NCBI GenBank assembly: GCA_003326195.1 | Contig: LXQE01000125.1 | Span: 225,806 to 289,805, forward strand | Length of the DNA: 64,000 bases | From: Nostoc punctiforme NIES-2108 | Lineage (GTDB): Bacteria; Cyanobacteriota; Cyanobacteriia; Cyanobacteriales; Nostocaceae | Direction of reading: 5' to 3' | Part shown: positions 34,702 to 44,357 of the stretch, piece after piece | How the letters are laid out: every line of letters starts with the position of its first letter | Numbering within the stretch: the stretch's first letter is position 1 | Position numbers and translations under genes: made by a program | The notes under the pieces: generated by a model | What the model was told of the DNA's origin: nothing | Databases searched by the model: none | Seen by the model: only the letters and a program-made list of their open reading frames with translations

Positions 34702-35670
34702 ATGACCCCCAGCATTACAGATTCAGCAGTGAAGGCTGCGATCGCAGCTGTTGCATCGGAGTCAGCTTCAGCAGAGGAAAAAATCCAAATGCTGATTGAG
34801 ATCGCACAGGGTTTTCAAAAAAAGCCCAAAACAGCCCAAGACTTGCGGAATGCAGTTGGCTTATATTACCGGGCCTACGAGATGTGTGGTGAGGAGTATC
34901 CCTTGTTGAAAGCCAGGGCCAAAGTGGGCATGGCGGGGACGTTACAGGCAATACCGGATGCTGATTACCAACTGTTGATGCAAGCTAAAGTCGGTTATGA
35001 AGAGGCATTACCGATTTTACAACAATTAGCTTTGCCAGAGGAAGTGGCAGAAACGCAGATGAATTTTGGGCTGGTGTTGCAGTCGCTTGTACCGTTCAAT
35101 TTGGCGCGGATAACCGACAGCATCCAGGCTTATCATGAGGCGTTGCGGGTGTTTACTTGGGAAGATTACCCCCAAGAATACGCGATTTTGTATAACAATA
35201 TTGCGATCGCTTACCTTTCTATGCCCTTAGCATCAGAACGGGAATACTTGCGTCAAGGGTTAGCTGTGCAATCATTTGAGGTGGCGCTAAAGCACATTAA
35301 TTTGATCGATCATCCCAGAGAATATGCCATGTTGCAAAACAACTTAGGCAACGCTTTGCAATATTTAGTAAGTTCCCATCCTGTCGAGAATAACTTACGT
35401 GCGATCGCAGCTTATGACGAAGCGCTAAAAGTGCGTAATCCCAAAGATACACCTTTAGAGTACGCTAACACAATTTCCAACAAAGCCAACGCCCTATTCA
35501 ACTTACCAGACGACCCCGAAAAACCAGAAGCTGGTAATCCTCAAAATCTTTTGCAAGCCCGTATCTACTATCAAAGTGCTTTAGAAATATTTACGGAATA
35601 TCAACAAATTGCACAAGCAGAGGTAGTAGTCCAAGCATTACAAGATGTAGAAGCAGAATTGAAGGGTTAG
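34702..35670 (+). CDS. TPR protein of the extended hyp operon
   Basis: The 322-aa protein is made of TPR-like helix pairs, for example FNLARITDSIQAYHEALRVF, YAILYNNIAIAYLSMP and YANTISNKANALFNLP, covering about residues 60-315. It corresponds in position and type to the TPR gene upstream of hypF in Nostoc PCC 7120, part of the extended hyp operon proposed to serve HupS maturation. ATG 34702 was preferred to an in-frame TTG at 34660. There is no signal peptide. Confidence 0.85.
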   Translation: MTPSITDSAVKAAIAAVASESASAEEKIQMLIEIAQGFQKKPKTAQDLRNAVGLYYRAYEMCGEEYPLLKARAKVGMAGTLQAIPDADYQLLMQAKVGYEEALPILQQLALPEEVAETQMNFGLVLQSLVPFNLARITDSIQAYHEALRVFTWEDYPQEYAILYNNIAIAYLSMPLASEREYLRQGLAVQSFEVALKHINLIDHPREYAMLQNNLGNALQYLVSSHPVENNLRAIAAYDEALKVRNPKDTPLEYANTISNKANALFNLPDDPEKPEAGNPQNLLQARIYYQSALEIFTEYQQIAQAEVVVQALQDVEAELKG

Positions 35671-35766
35671 GAGTTATGGGTTCAATACAGTTCAGATAAG
35701 ACCAAAACCCTTGTAGAGACGGCGATTTATCGCGTCTCAAAAACTTAAACAATCAGGAAAAACAGC

Positions 35767-36033
35767 ATGAGAGACATTTTAACAACGCCAAATCTGATAA
35801 ATTTTCTTACAAGTTTAGCAGATGGCGATCTTAATATAGCAACAGAATTGGTGTGGCTAATTATAGCAACAGCCTTGGCTATGGTTGGCGGTGCAATTGG
35901 TGGAATGCTATTAGCTGGTAAAGATATAGGATATGAACTTTCAGCAATGCTTGGTGCATTATTTGCTCCTGCGGGTGTAATTCCTGCCATCTTATTAGGG
36001 CTTGTTGCTTTAAATTTCTTGACAAATTATTAG
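35767..36033 (+). CDS. Small membrane protein 1 of the extended hyp operon
   Basis: The 88-aa protein has two hydrophobic segments with Gly-rich faces, LIIATALAMVGGAIGGMLLAG (about residues 31-51) and a second at about 58-84 ending in LLGLVALNFLTNY. It is followed after 8 bp by a second small membrane protein. A pair of small genes is conserved at this place in heterocystous cyanobacteria, between hupSL and hypF. The function is unknown; a membrane anchor or assembly role for HupS is inference. Confidence 0.75.
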   Translation: MRDILTTPNLINFLTSLADGDLNIATELVWLIIATALAMVGGAIGGMLLAGKDIGYELSAMLGALFAPAGVIPAILLGLVALNFLTNY

Positions 36034-36041
36034 GAGAAAAT

Positions 36042-36266
36042 ATGTTAGAGCTAGGATGGTTATCTGCCAAGTTATTTTTTAAAGGAAAGCTAATACGCAA
36101 TCCAATATTTTTTCTCAAGCAAACTACTATTGGTATTGCTGTAGGTTTTTTACTGCTAGTGTTACTTGCACAAGCCCCCATTCCCTTCTACTTACCAATC
36201 ATATTATCTAGCTTAGTGACGGGCATGATTATGCCGTTTCTCTTCAAAGATTTTAAAACGAAGTGA
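36042..36266 (+). CDS. Small membrane protein 2 of the extended hyp operon
   Basis: The 74-aa protein has two membrane segments, TIGIAVGFLLLVLLAQA (about 29-45) and FYLPIILSSLVTGMIMPFLF (about 50-69), with a basic N-terminal half. It starts 8 bp after the previous gene, behind TAGGAGAAAAT, so the two are co-transcribed. Role unknown. Confidence 0.75.
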   Translation: MLELGWLSAKLFFKGKLIRNPIFFLKQTTIGIAVGFLLLVLLAQAPIPFYLPIILSSLVTGMIMPFLFKDFKTK

Positions 36267-36289
36267 ATTGTCATTGATAAACAAGCAAT

Positions 36290-36360
36290 ACCCAATGCCC
36301 CATGCCCAATGCCCAATGCCCCATGCCCAATGCCCCATGCCTAATGACAAATGACAAATG
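36290..36360 (+). repeat. STRR array directly upstream of the NifU-Rieske gene
   Basis: CCCAATG/CCCCATG heptamers run from about 36290 to 36345, then TAATGACAAATGACAAATGA to 36360. The last copy of AATGACA contains the start codon of the following gene. Confidence 0.9.
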
Positions 36361-37203
36361 ACAAATCTTGAAGAATTAATTCAGGAAATTAATCGTTTTG
36401 AGGCAATTATATCCGAGTGGGATGAAAGCCAACGGTGTGTAGCAGTAGGTCTAAAAAGAGCAATTGAAGCTTTGCATAAAGCTGCATTGACTAATTTGAT
36501 TAAAAGCCTCAAACAAGAATCAATGCCAGCTTTGCGTCATGCTGTTGCGGATGAATTAGTATATGCAGTGCTACTGTATCACGAGTTAGTTAAACCACCA
36601 AAACCACCATTAGCACAGCGAATTGAAACAGCCCTTGAAGAAGTTCGCCCAGGTTTAAAAAGCCATAATGGGGATGTAGAATTAGTGGCAATTAAGTCAC
36701 CAGATACAGTAGAAGTTAGATTAATCGGAACTTGCAGCAGTTGTCCGGCTTCTACTTTAACTTTATCTCAGGGAGTAGAACAGACAATAAAAAACCATTG
36801 TCCTGAAATTACTAAAGTTGTTGCAGTCAATAATAGCCCTGCTGTTAACAACGCTAATTCTAATTTAATCAGTCCATTCTCTTCAAAAATAACTTGTACT
36901 TGGATGAAAGTAGCTACCCTTGATGAAGTTCCTGAATTTAGTGTAGTCGCAGTACAACTTGCTGGTACTTCACTAATTTTACATCGCCAAGGCGTTACAG
37001 TTAAATGTTACCGTAATGCTTGTACCCATCTAGGATCTCCCTTAGAAAAGGGTAAAGTTGAAAATGGTATTATTACCTGTCCTGCCCACGGATTCCAGTA
37101 CAAATTAGAGACAGGTAAGTGCTTAACCGTGCCTGATGTTTCGCTTCAGTCGTATCCAGTCAAAGTTAAAGACGATAAGGTTTTTGTGAAACTACAAAAA
37201 TGA
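36358..37203 (+). CDS. NifU C-terminal domain - Rieske ferredoxin fusion protein
   Basis: The 281-aa protein has an N-terminal helical part (1-85), a NifU-like Fe-S scaffold domain (about 86-158) with GTCSSCPAS (Cys126, Cys129), a linker, and a C-terminal Rieske-type [2Fe-2S] domain with ACTHLGSPL (Cys222, His224) and CPAHGFQY (Cys241, His244). One protein thus combines cluster assembly and a stable redox cluster. It lies in the extended hyp operon, consistent with Fe-S insertion into HupS. The start ATGACA comes from the repeat array. Confidence 0.9.
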   Translation: MTNLEELIQEINRFEAIISEWDESQRCVAVGLKRAIEALHKAALTNLIKSLKQESMPALRHAVADELVYAVLLYHELVKPPKPPLAQRIETALEEVRPGLKSHNGDVELVAIKSPDTVEVRLIGTCSSCPASTLTLSQGVEQTIKNHCPEITKVVAVNNSPAVNNANSNLISPFSSKITCTWMKVATLDEVPEFSVVAVQLAGTSLILHRQGVTVKCYRNACTHLGSPLEKGKVENGIITCPAHGFQYKLETGKCLTVPDVSLQSYPVKVKDDKVFVKLQK

Positions 37204-37930
37204 TCATGCGAAGCTAAGATTTCAGCAAATATACTTGGCGATTAGTCAATCACGGCTAATTTGCTTTTTCGTTTCAGTAGTTCGCGCATTTATTCTAGTG
37301 TTTTGTACAAGCAAAATGCCTGAGTGCTTTCTCAATATCCCTAAATTCATTCTCATTTGTGTAATTCAGGTATTGATTTTAGTGTTTTGAGAAAGTAAAA
37401 AGGCATATTACTTTCTCAAAAGGTCATTTTACTTATTCAAACCCCAGTTTGCTTATTCATTTTAGTGTTTTCCGCAAGCAAAATGAGCTTTTACTTATTC
37501 AAACTCCAGTTTGCTTACTCATTTTGGTGTTTTCCGCAAGCAAAAGGTCATTTGACTTACTCATTTTAGTGTTTTCCGCAAGTAAAATAAGCTTTTACTT
37601 TCTCAAACCCCAGTTTGCTTTCTCATTTCAGTAAATCGCGCACTCATACCAAAGATTCGCTATGTAGTAAAAATTACTAAAGGTTAGATAGATTTTTTAA
37701 AATTTAGGGCTTACGCAAAATATCTCTCAAACTCTCATTTCTCTGTGTCCCCTGCGCCTCTGTGGTTCGTTATTCCCTAACTCATGCGTAAGTCATAAAA
37801 TTGATTAATATTGAAGTTGATTAAAGGTTTTAACTGAATTTGAAAAAAGCATAATGCAAAACCGTTACTGTTGTTACATGCTAATCAAGATTAATGTTTT
37901 TAAATAATTATCAGCATCTATTTGCGGTTC
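37204..37930. other. Intergenic region with modular repeats
   Basis: This 727-bp gap interrupts the extended hyp operon. Its first half contains the modular repeat at about 37378-37632, given separately. The second half is AT-rich with no clear gene, and could hold a promoter for the NHL-hypF segment. Confidence 0.5.
37378..37632. repeat. Degenerate modular tandem repeat
   Basis: The module CATTTTAGTGTTTTCCGCAA plus GCAAAA occurs at about 37458, 37519 and 37562, with a related one near 37378. Between them are two other modules, CTTTTACTTATTCAAAC and CCCCAGTTTGCTTATTCATT, each also repeated. The spacing is uneven (61 and 43 bp), so it is not a CRISPR array. Confidence 0.85.
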
Positions 37931-39145
37931 ATGGATATCCCAATCATAATTAATCCCATATCACAATTACCGCTAAAAGCAATAGAAAATCCTCAAGATT
38001 TACCTCTATCACCTCAAGGTGCAGAGGTAATTTTAGGCAACATTATTGAACCCGAACAATTAGTTATACCTGTAGCACCCAATGCCACAACAATGTTTGG
38101 GCCTCGTAGTGCTTGTTTGTTATCAGAAACCGGCCCATTATGGGTATCAGATACAGGACATCATCGATTATTAGGATGGCAAAATTTACCCACGAGAGAT
38201 AGTCAACCGGCTGATTGGGTAATTGGACAACCTGACTTTTATCATGAAGGACAAAATGCTAAAACTACACCGGGAAGTGCAACCTTAAGTGTACCAACAG
38301 GGATTTGTGCTTGCGGCGAAGGGTTAGCTGTCGCAGATGCTTGGAATCATCGAGTTTTGATTTGGAAAAACTTACCAGAAGATAATAATGTTCCAGCAGA
38401 TTTGGTGTTAGGGCAAGTTAATTTTACTGATAATGAATCAAATCGAGGCAATCAGCAAGCATCTGCTAGTACAATGCACTGGCCTTATGGTGTTTACTAT
38501 CATCAAGGACGGCTATTTATTGCTGACACTGGTAATCGAAGACTATTAATTTGGCATCAGTTCCCAACAGAAAATGGTCAACCTGCTGATTTAGTTTTGG
38601 GACAACCGGATATGATATCTCGCAATGAAAACGGTGGTGATTCTCCAACCGCAGCGAGTATGCGTTGGTGTCACGACATCGCTTTTTGGGGAGAAAATTT
38701 GGTTGTCAGCGATGCAGGTAATCACCGAGTGATGATTTGGCAGGGAATGCCAACAGAAAATAATACTCCTTGTGCTGTGGTTTTAGGGCAAAAAAGCTTT
38801 GATTTTGTGGAAATGAATCAAGGAGTTTATTTGCCTAGCGCTAGTAGTTTGAGTATGCCTTATGGTGTGGCGGTGGCTGGCGATTGGTTAGTAGTTACAG
38901 ATACAGCTAATTCTCGTTTGTTAGGATGGAAAAAGCCGGAATCAATTTTATCACTGCAAGGTTTAATGGCAGATGGGTTGGCAGGACAAATAAATTTTCA
39001 AAGTAAAGGTGAAAATCGTAATTTCGGGCTGCCGAAACGAGATAGTTTAAATTGGTGTTATGGGATAAAAATTTGTGGCAATACGGCGGTAATAGCTGAT
39101 TCTGGAAATAACCGAATATTGCTGTGGCAGTTTAATAATTCGTAA
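37931..39145 (+). CDS. NHL-repeat beta-propeller protein of the extended hyp operon
   Basis: The 404-aa protein has about six NHL-type repeats, each with a VSDTGHHRLLGWQNLP-like strand followed by a PADLVLGQ-like segment (for example VADAWNHRVLIWKNLP, IADTGNRRLLIWHQFP, VSDAGNHRVMIWQGMP). It should fold as a beta-propeller for protein binding. It precedes hypF by 62 bp, matching the NHL gene of the Nostoc PCC 7120 extended hyp operon. No signal peptide is seen. ATG 37931 was chosen over a TTG at 37922. Confidence 0.88.
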   Translation: MDIPIIINPISQLPLKAIENPQDLPLSPQGAEVILGNIIEPEQLVIPVAPNATTMFGPRSACLLSETGPLWVSDTGHHRLLGWQNLPTRDSQPADWVIGQPDFYHEGQNAKTTPGSATLSVPTGICACGEGLAVADAWNHRVLIWKNLPEDNNVPADLVLGQVNFTDNESNRGNQQASASTMHWPYGVYYHQGRLFIADTGNRRLLIWHQFPTENGQPADLVLGQPDMISRNENGGDSPTAASMRWCHDIAFWGENLVVSDAGNHRVMIWQGMPTENNTPCAVVLGQKSFDFVEMNQGVYLPSASSLSMPYGVAVAGDWLVVTDTANSRLLGWKKPESILSLQGLMADGLAGQINFQSKGENRNFGLPKRDSLNWCYGIKICGNTAVIADSGNNRILLWQFNNS

Positions 39146-39207
39146 TTTGTAATCGGCTACACCCCGCTTCGCTAAAGTAATTCGTAATTTTTGAAAGTCA
39201 GATTTAT

Positions 39208-41556
39208 ATGGCGACTGAAGAAATTAGAGTTCGCGGTACTGTTCAGGGAGTAGGATTTCGCCCTACTGTATATCGTCTTGCTAAAGCCTGTGGTTTGTAT
39301 GGAGATGTTTGTAATGATGGACAAGGTGTATTAATTCGGGTATCTGGTAGTGAGGAAGCATTAACAGAATTTGTTGCTAGATTGCAAACAGAATGTCCAC
39401 CATTAGCAAAAATTAATCAGCTAACTAGAATTCCTTATGAAGGTAAATTTAACTTTAACAATTTTGTGATTTCTAGTAGCGTCAATAATGCCATTAAAAC
39501 AGAAATTGTCCCTGATGCAGCTACTTGTCCACAGTGTCAACAAGAAATATTTGACCCCTTTAGCCGCTTTTTTCGCTACCCCTTTACCAATTGCACTCAT
39601 TGCGGCCCTCGCCTGAGTATTATTCGTGCGATTCCTTATGACAGATGCAATACCAGTATGTCTGCGTTTGTTATATGTCCCGAATGTGCAAAGGAATACG
39701 ACGATGTTGAAAACCGCCGTTTTCACGCCCAACCTGTAGCTTGTCATGTTTGTGGCCCCACAGCTTGGTTAGAACGTGCTGATGGGAAATCGGTTACTGC
39801 TTCCATGTTTTCCATGCTGGATGATGTGGATGCTGTTTGTACCTTGTTGCAAAAAGGTGAGATTGTCGCAATTAAAGGCTTAAGTGGTATTCATTTAGCT
39901 TGCGATGCAACTCAGGAAACCGTTGTCCAAAAACTGCGTCAGCGCAAAAGGCGCTATCACAAACCATTTGCTTTAATGGCGCGAGATATTGAAATAATTG
40001 AACAATATTGTACTGTCAACGCTAAAGAAAAAGAATTATTGACAAGTTCTGCTGCACCAATTGTTTTATTACAAGCGACAGGTAAAAAACTAGTAGCACC
40101 ATCGGTAGCATCGGGGCAAAATACTCTTGGGTTTATGCTACCTTATACACCCTTACATCATTTAATTCTGCGGCGGATGAATCGCCCAATTGTTTTAACA
40201 AGTGGTAATCTTGCCGATGAACCACAATGTATTGATAATGACGAAGCAAGAGAAAAATTAAGGACAATCGCTGATTATTTTCTCTTTCACAATCGAGATA
40301 TTATTAATCGGGTAGATGATTCTGTTGTGCGTGTTATCGGTGATAAAGTCCAAATAATTCGCCGTGCTAGAGGATATGCACCAGCATCGATTAGCTTACC
40401 GCCAGGATTTGACAATGTGCCGCAAATTTTAGCAATGGGTAGTGAGTTAAAAAATACCTTTTGCTTATTGCGTGAAGGAGAAGCGATTCTATCTCAACAT
40501 CTGGGAGATTTAGAAAATGCTGCGGCTTTGAATGCTTACCAAGAGACTTTAAACTTATACTTAAATTTATTTGAACATACACCAGAAGTAATCGCTATTG
40601 ATAAACATCCTGAATATCTTTCCAGCAAACTTGGTAAAGAACTAGCAGATACAAATCAAATTTCAATTCATCAAATCCAACATCATCACGCCCATATTGC
40701 TGCTTGTATGGCAGAAAATGGGATTCCTTTAAACTCACCTCCAGTATTAGGTATTGCTTTAGATGGTTTAGGTTACGGTGATGATAGTACACTCTGGGGC
40801 GGAGAATTTCTTTTAGCGGATTATCAAAAATTTCAGCGACTAGCAACATTTAAACCAGTTCCAATGATTGGTGCTGAACAAGCAATTTATCAGCCTTGGC
40901 GTAATACCTACGCCCAATTAATAGCTGCTAACCTTTGGGATAATTGCCAACAACAGTATGCTGATTTAGAAATCGTAAAATTGCTGAATAAAAAACCATT
41001 AAAGCTACTAAATCAACTTATAGAGAAAAAAATTAACTCTCCTCCAGCTTCTTCAGTGGGGCGGTTGTTCGATGCAGTGGCGGCGGCTATCAGTATTTGC
41101 CCTGAAGAATGTAGCTATGAAGGACAAGCTGCGATCGCAATGGAAGCTATAGTAGATGTTAGCAGCTTAAATAATGATAAAGAAACGCTAATATATCCTT
41201 TTAGTTTTAGCTTTTCAGATAGTATTTACTGTATAGACTCATGCCCAATGTGGCAAGCCTTACTCTATGACTTGCAACAGCAGATTCCCCAACCAGTTAT
41301 AGCTGCCAAATTTCACAAAGGTTTAGCTAATGCGATTGTGGAAATGATTAAGCATCTTTGTGAAGAAAATCTGATTAATCAGGTAGCTTTAACAGGAGGA
41401 GTCTTTCAAAATTGTATATTGTTACAGCAAGTTAGCAAACCATTAGAAACATTGGGGATAAAAGTACTAACTCATAGCTTAGTTCCAGCTAATGACGGCG
41501 GATTATCTCTAGGACAAGCAGTAATTGCAGCCGCAAAATTAATACATAAGTATTGA
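39208..41556 (+). CDS. hypF: HypF carbamoyltransferase for hydrogenase CN ligand synthesis
   Basis: The 782-aa protein has an acylphosphatase domain (RVRGTVQGVGFRPTVYRLA, residues 7-25), two zinc-finger segments (CPQCQQ/CTHCGP and CPECAK/CHVCGP, about 108-182), a YrdC-like domain, and a Kae1-like C-terminal domain with QHHHAHIAACMAEN. It uses carbamoyl phosphate and ATP to carbamoylate the HypE C-terminal Cys. Length and order are complete. It opens the hypFCDEAB run. Confidence 0.97.
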   Translation: MATEEIRVRGTVQGVGFRPTVYRLAKACGLYGDVCNDGQGVLIRVSGSEEALTEFVARLQTECPPLAKINQLTRIPYEGKFNFNNFVISSSVNNAIKTEIVPDAATCPQCQQEIFDPFSRFFRYPFTNCTHCGPRLSIIRAIPYDRCNTSMSAFVICPECAKEYDDVENRRFHAQPVACHVCGPTAWLERADGKSVTASMFSMLDDVDAVCTLLQKGEIVAIKGLSGIHLACDATQETVVQKLRQRKRRYHKPFALMARDIEIIEQYCTVNAKEKELLTSSAAPIVLLQATGKKLVAPSVASGQNTLGFMLPYTPLHHLILRRMNRPIVLTSGNLADEPQCIDNDEAREKLRTIADYFLFHNRDIINRVDDSVVRVIGDKVQIIRRARGYAPASISLPPGFDNVPQILAMGSELKNTFCLLREGEAILSQHLGDLENAAALNAYQETLNLYLNLFEHTPEVIAIDKHPEYLSSKLGKELADTNQISIHQIQHHHAHIAACMAENGIPLNSPPVLGIALDGLGYGDDSTLWGGEFLLADYQKFQRLATFKPVPMIGAEQAIYQPWRNTYAQLIAANLWDNCQQQYADLEIVKLLNKKPLKLLNQLIEKKINSPPASSVGRLFDAVAAAISICPEECSYEGQAAIAMEAIVDVSSLNNDKETLIYPFSFSFSDSIYCIDSCPMWQALLYDLQQQIPQPVIAAKFHKGLANAIVEMIKHLCEENLINQVALTGGVFQNCILLQQVSKPLETLGIKVLTHSLVPANDGGLSLGQAVIAAAKLIHKY

Positions 41557-41638
41557 TATTTGACAACCCTTTTCTGACAAATAATTCTCTCTGTGTTCTC
41601 CGCGCCTCTGCGGTTAGTTTATCTTAAAAAATAAAAAA

Positions 41639-41899
41639 ATGTGCTTAGGAATCCCCGGACAAATTATAGAAATTACCAACGTTAACCATAAACTAGCCCT
41701 AGTTAACATTGGTGGTGTGAAGCGTGAAGTAAATATTGCCTGCATCGTAGATGAACAACATCCCCCCGAAGCTTGTATTGGCGATTGGGTGTTAGTTCAT
41801 GTTGGCTTTGCCATGAATCGAATTAACGAACAAGAAGCAGCAGAAACATTACAACTCCTTCAAGAATTAGCAACAGCACAAGTAAAAATTAGTACTTAA
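41639..41899 (+). CDS. hypC: HypC hydrogenase assembly chaperone
   Basis: The 86-aa protein begins MCLGIPGQI with the essential Cys2, then VNIGGVKREVNIACI and GDWVLVHVGFAMNRI, the full HypC pattern. It binds HypD and the HupL precursor during Fe(CN)2CO transfer. It follows hypF by 82 bp. Confidence 0.97.
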   Translation: MCLGIPGQIIEITNVNHKLALVNIGGVKREVNIACIVDEQHPPEACIGDWVLVHVGFAMNRINEQEAAETLQLLQELATAQVKIST

Positions 41900-41993
41900 C
41901 TTAACGAACCGCAGAGGCGCAGAGGGCATAAAGAGTAAAAAGAAATACTTAACTCAGCCGTATTGACATAAAGCTTACTATTCCCAAATCCTT

Positions 41994-43172
41994 ATGAAAT
42001 ATGTTGATGAATTCCGCGAACCGGAAAAAGCAGAAGCCATACTCCGCGAAATCACCAAATTAAGCCACCAGCTAGAAAAACCCATTAAAATCATGGAAGT
42101 ATGCGGCGGACATACCCATTCCATATTTAAATACGGTATCGAAGAAATATTACCCCAAACCATCGAACTGATTCATGGGCCTGGTTGTCCAGTATGCGTG
42201 ATGCCAAAAGGGAAATTAGATGATGCGATCGCAATCTCTCAAAATCATAACGTCATTTTTGCCACCTTTGGCGACGCAATGCGAGTTCCCGGTTCCAAAA
42301 CTACTTTACTACAAGCTAGGGCACAAGGTGCAGACATCCGTATGGTGTACTCTCCCTTAGACAGCCTACAAATTGCCAGAGATAACCCCGACAAAGAAGT
42401 AGTTTTCTTCGCATTAGGCTTTGAAACCACAGCCCCCAGCACTGCCTTCACCATCCTGCAAGCCGCAGCCGAAAAAATTCCTAACTTTAGTATGTTTTCC
42501 AATCACGTTCTCGTGATTCCCGCCCTCAAAGCACTACTAGATAATCCCGATTTACAATTGGATGGATTTGTTGGCCCTGGCCATGTCAGTATGGTCATAG
42601 GCAGCGACCCATATCAATTTATTTCCCAACAATATAATAAGCCAATTGTCGTATCAGGATTTGAACCCTTAGATATTCTCCAATCAATTTGGATGCTGTT
42701 GCAACAGCTAGTAGAAAATCGTTGTGAAGTTGAAAATCAATATAACCGAATTGTAGAAAAAACTGGAAACACAGTAGCCCTCCAAGCCATAAACAAAGTT
42801 TTCGCCGTGCGAGATAGCTTTGATTGGCGCGGCTTAGGTGACATCCCCTATTCAGGATTAAAAATTAAACCTGAATATGCTCAATTTGATGCCGAACTTA
42901 AATTTACCATTCCTAACCTCAAAGTAGCCGACCATAAAGCTTGTAAATGTGGAGAAATTCTCAAAGGAGTCTTAAAGCCTTGGGAGTGTAAAGTATTCGG
43001 TACAGCTTGCACACCAGAAACACCAATCGGTACTTGCATGGTATCTTCCGAAGGTGCTTGTGCAGCCTATTACAAATACGGGCGACTCTCCACAATTGCC
43101 AAAAGAACAATCACCCAAAAACCAAAAATAACTCAAGAACCCCTCCCCGCCTGCGGCTTCTCCTCAGACTAA
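41994..43172 (+). CDS. hypD: HypD, Fe(CN)2CO assembly scaffold
   Basis: The 392-aa protein shows MEVCGGHTHSI, GPGCPVCVMP, FFALGFETTAPSTA and GFVGPGHVSMVIG, and the C-terminal Cys-rich [4Fe-4S] region with CKCGEILKG and CKVFGTACTPETPIGTCMVS. It assembles the iron centre with HypC. It is complete. Confidence 0.97.
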   Translation: MKYVDEFREPEKAEAILREITKLSHQLEKPIKIMEVCGGHTHSIFKYGIEEILPQTIELIHGPGCPVCVMPKGKLDDAIAISQNHNVIFATFGDAMRVPGSKTTLLQARAQGADIRMVYSPLDSLQIARDNPDKEVVFFALGFETTAPSTAFTILQAAAEKIPNFSMFSNHVLVIPALKALLDNPDLQLDGFVGPGHVSMVIGSDPYQFISQQYNKPIVVSGFEPLDILQSIWMLLQQLVENRCEVENQYNRIVEKTGNTVALQAINKVFAVRDSFDWRGLGDIPYSGLKIKPEYAQFDAELKFTIPNLKVADHKACKCGEILKGVLKPWECKVFGTACTPETPIGTCMVSSEGACAAYYKYGRLSTIAKRTITQKPKITQEPLPACGFSSD

Positions 43173-43234
43173 ATAATACTCTGCGTACCTCCGCGCTTCC
43201 CTTTGCGTACCTTTGCGTTTAAAAAAATTTTAAT

Positions 43235-44338
43235 ATGAATTTCCCCCCCACAAACCCAATAAAAAATCCCCTATTCCAAAAAATAGAACAAGTCCGCCGT
43301 CGCCAAAGTAAAGTACAAGATACTCATATAACTCTCGCACATGGCAGCGGTGGTAAAGCCATGCGTGATTTAATAGATGATATCTTTGTCAGCAATTTTG
43401 CTAACCCAATTCTCTCACAATTAGAAGACCAAGCCAGCTTCAACTTAGCCCCTCTCCTCCAACAAGGAGACAGACTCGCCTTTACCACAGATTCTTATGT
43501 TGTAGACCCATTATTTTTCCCCGGTAGTGATATAGGAGAATTAGCCGTAAACGGTACAGTTAATGATTTAGCTGTCAGTGGTGCTAAACCTTTATACCTA
43601 ACTTGTAGCGTAATTTTAGAAGAAGGATTACCTGTAGAAACCTTGCGGCGTGTCGCAGCCAGCATGAAAGCAGCCGCAGAAAAAGCTGGTATTCAAATTG
43701 TTACTGGTGACACAAAAGTTGTACATCGTGGTGCTGCCGATAAACTCTTTATTAATACTGCTGGTATTGGTATCATTCCACGAGGAGTTAACATTTCCGC
43801 TCACAATATTAAACCTGGAGATGCAGTAATAATTAATGGTGAAATAGGCAATCATGGAACAGCAATTTTAATTGCCCGTGGTGAGTTAGCCTTAGAGACT
43901 AATATTGAAAGTGATTGTCAGCCGTTGCATAGTTTAGTAGAAACTATTCTCCATGTATGTCCACAAGTTCATGCTATGCGAGATGCTACACGCGGTGGTT
44001 TAGCTACAGTATTAAATGAATTTGCCCTCAGTTCCGATGTGGGAATTCGTCTCTTTGAAGAATCTATCCCAGTACGGGAAGAAGTCAACGGAGTTTGTGA
44101 AATTCTCGGTTTAGACCCATTGTATTTAGCTAATGAAGGTAAGTTAGTTGTAGTGGTTCCCAAAGAGAATGCTGACAACGTTTTATCTGCTATGAAATAT
44201 CACCCAGCAGGGAAAGATGCTTGTATTATTGGCGAAGTTCTTTCTTCACCCCCAGGTATCGTATTATTAAAAACAGTTTTTGGTGCTGAAAGAATTGTTG
44301 ATATGTTAGTAGGCGACCAATTACCACGAATTTGTTAA
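43235..44338 (+). CDS. hypE: HypE, thiocyanate-forming dehydratase
   Basis: The 367-aa PurM-like protein has the ATP-binding LAHGSGGKAMRDLI, FTTDSYVVDPLFFPG and DATRGGLATVLNE motifs. It ends in PRIC, whose terminal Cys is carbamoylated by HypF and then dehydrated to thiocyanate. It is complete. Confidence 0.97.
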   Translation: MNFPPTNPIKNPLFQKIEQVRRRQSKVQDTHITLAHGSGGKAMRDLIDDIFVSNFANPILSQLEDQASFNLAPLLQQGDRLAFTTDSYVVDPLFFPGSDIGELAVNGTVNDLAVSGAKPLYLTCSVILEEGLPVETLRRVAASMKAAAEKAGIQIVTGDTKVVHRGAADKLFINTAGIGIIPRGVNISAHNIKPGDAVIINGEIGNHGTAILIARGELALETNIESDCQPLHSLVETILHVCPQVHAMRDATRGGLATVLNEFALSSDVGIRLFEESIPVREEVNGVCEILGLDPLYLANEGKLVVVVPKENADNVLSAMKYHPAGKDACIIGEVLSSPPGIVLLKTVFGAERIVDMLVGDQLPRIC

Positions 44339-44357
44339 TCTTTAATAGATTTATAGT

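Noticed and set aside
37378..37632. Possible CRISPR array
   Set aside because: Repeat spacing is irregular, intervening segments are themselves repeated rather than unique, and no cas genes are nearby.
37449..37634. 61-codon open frame with repeating peptide LILVFSASK
   Set aside because: It is a translation of the modular DNA repeat, with no ribosome site or family features.
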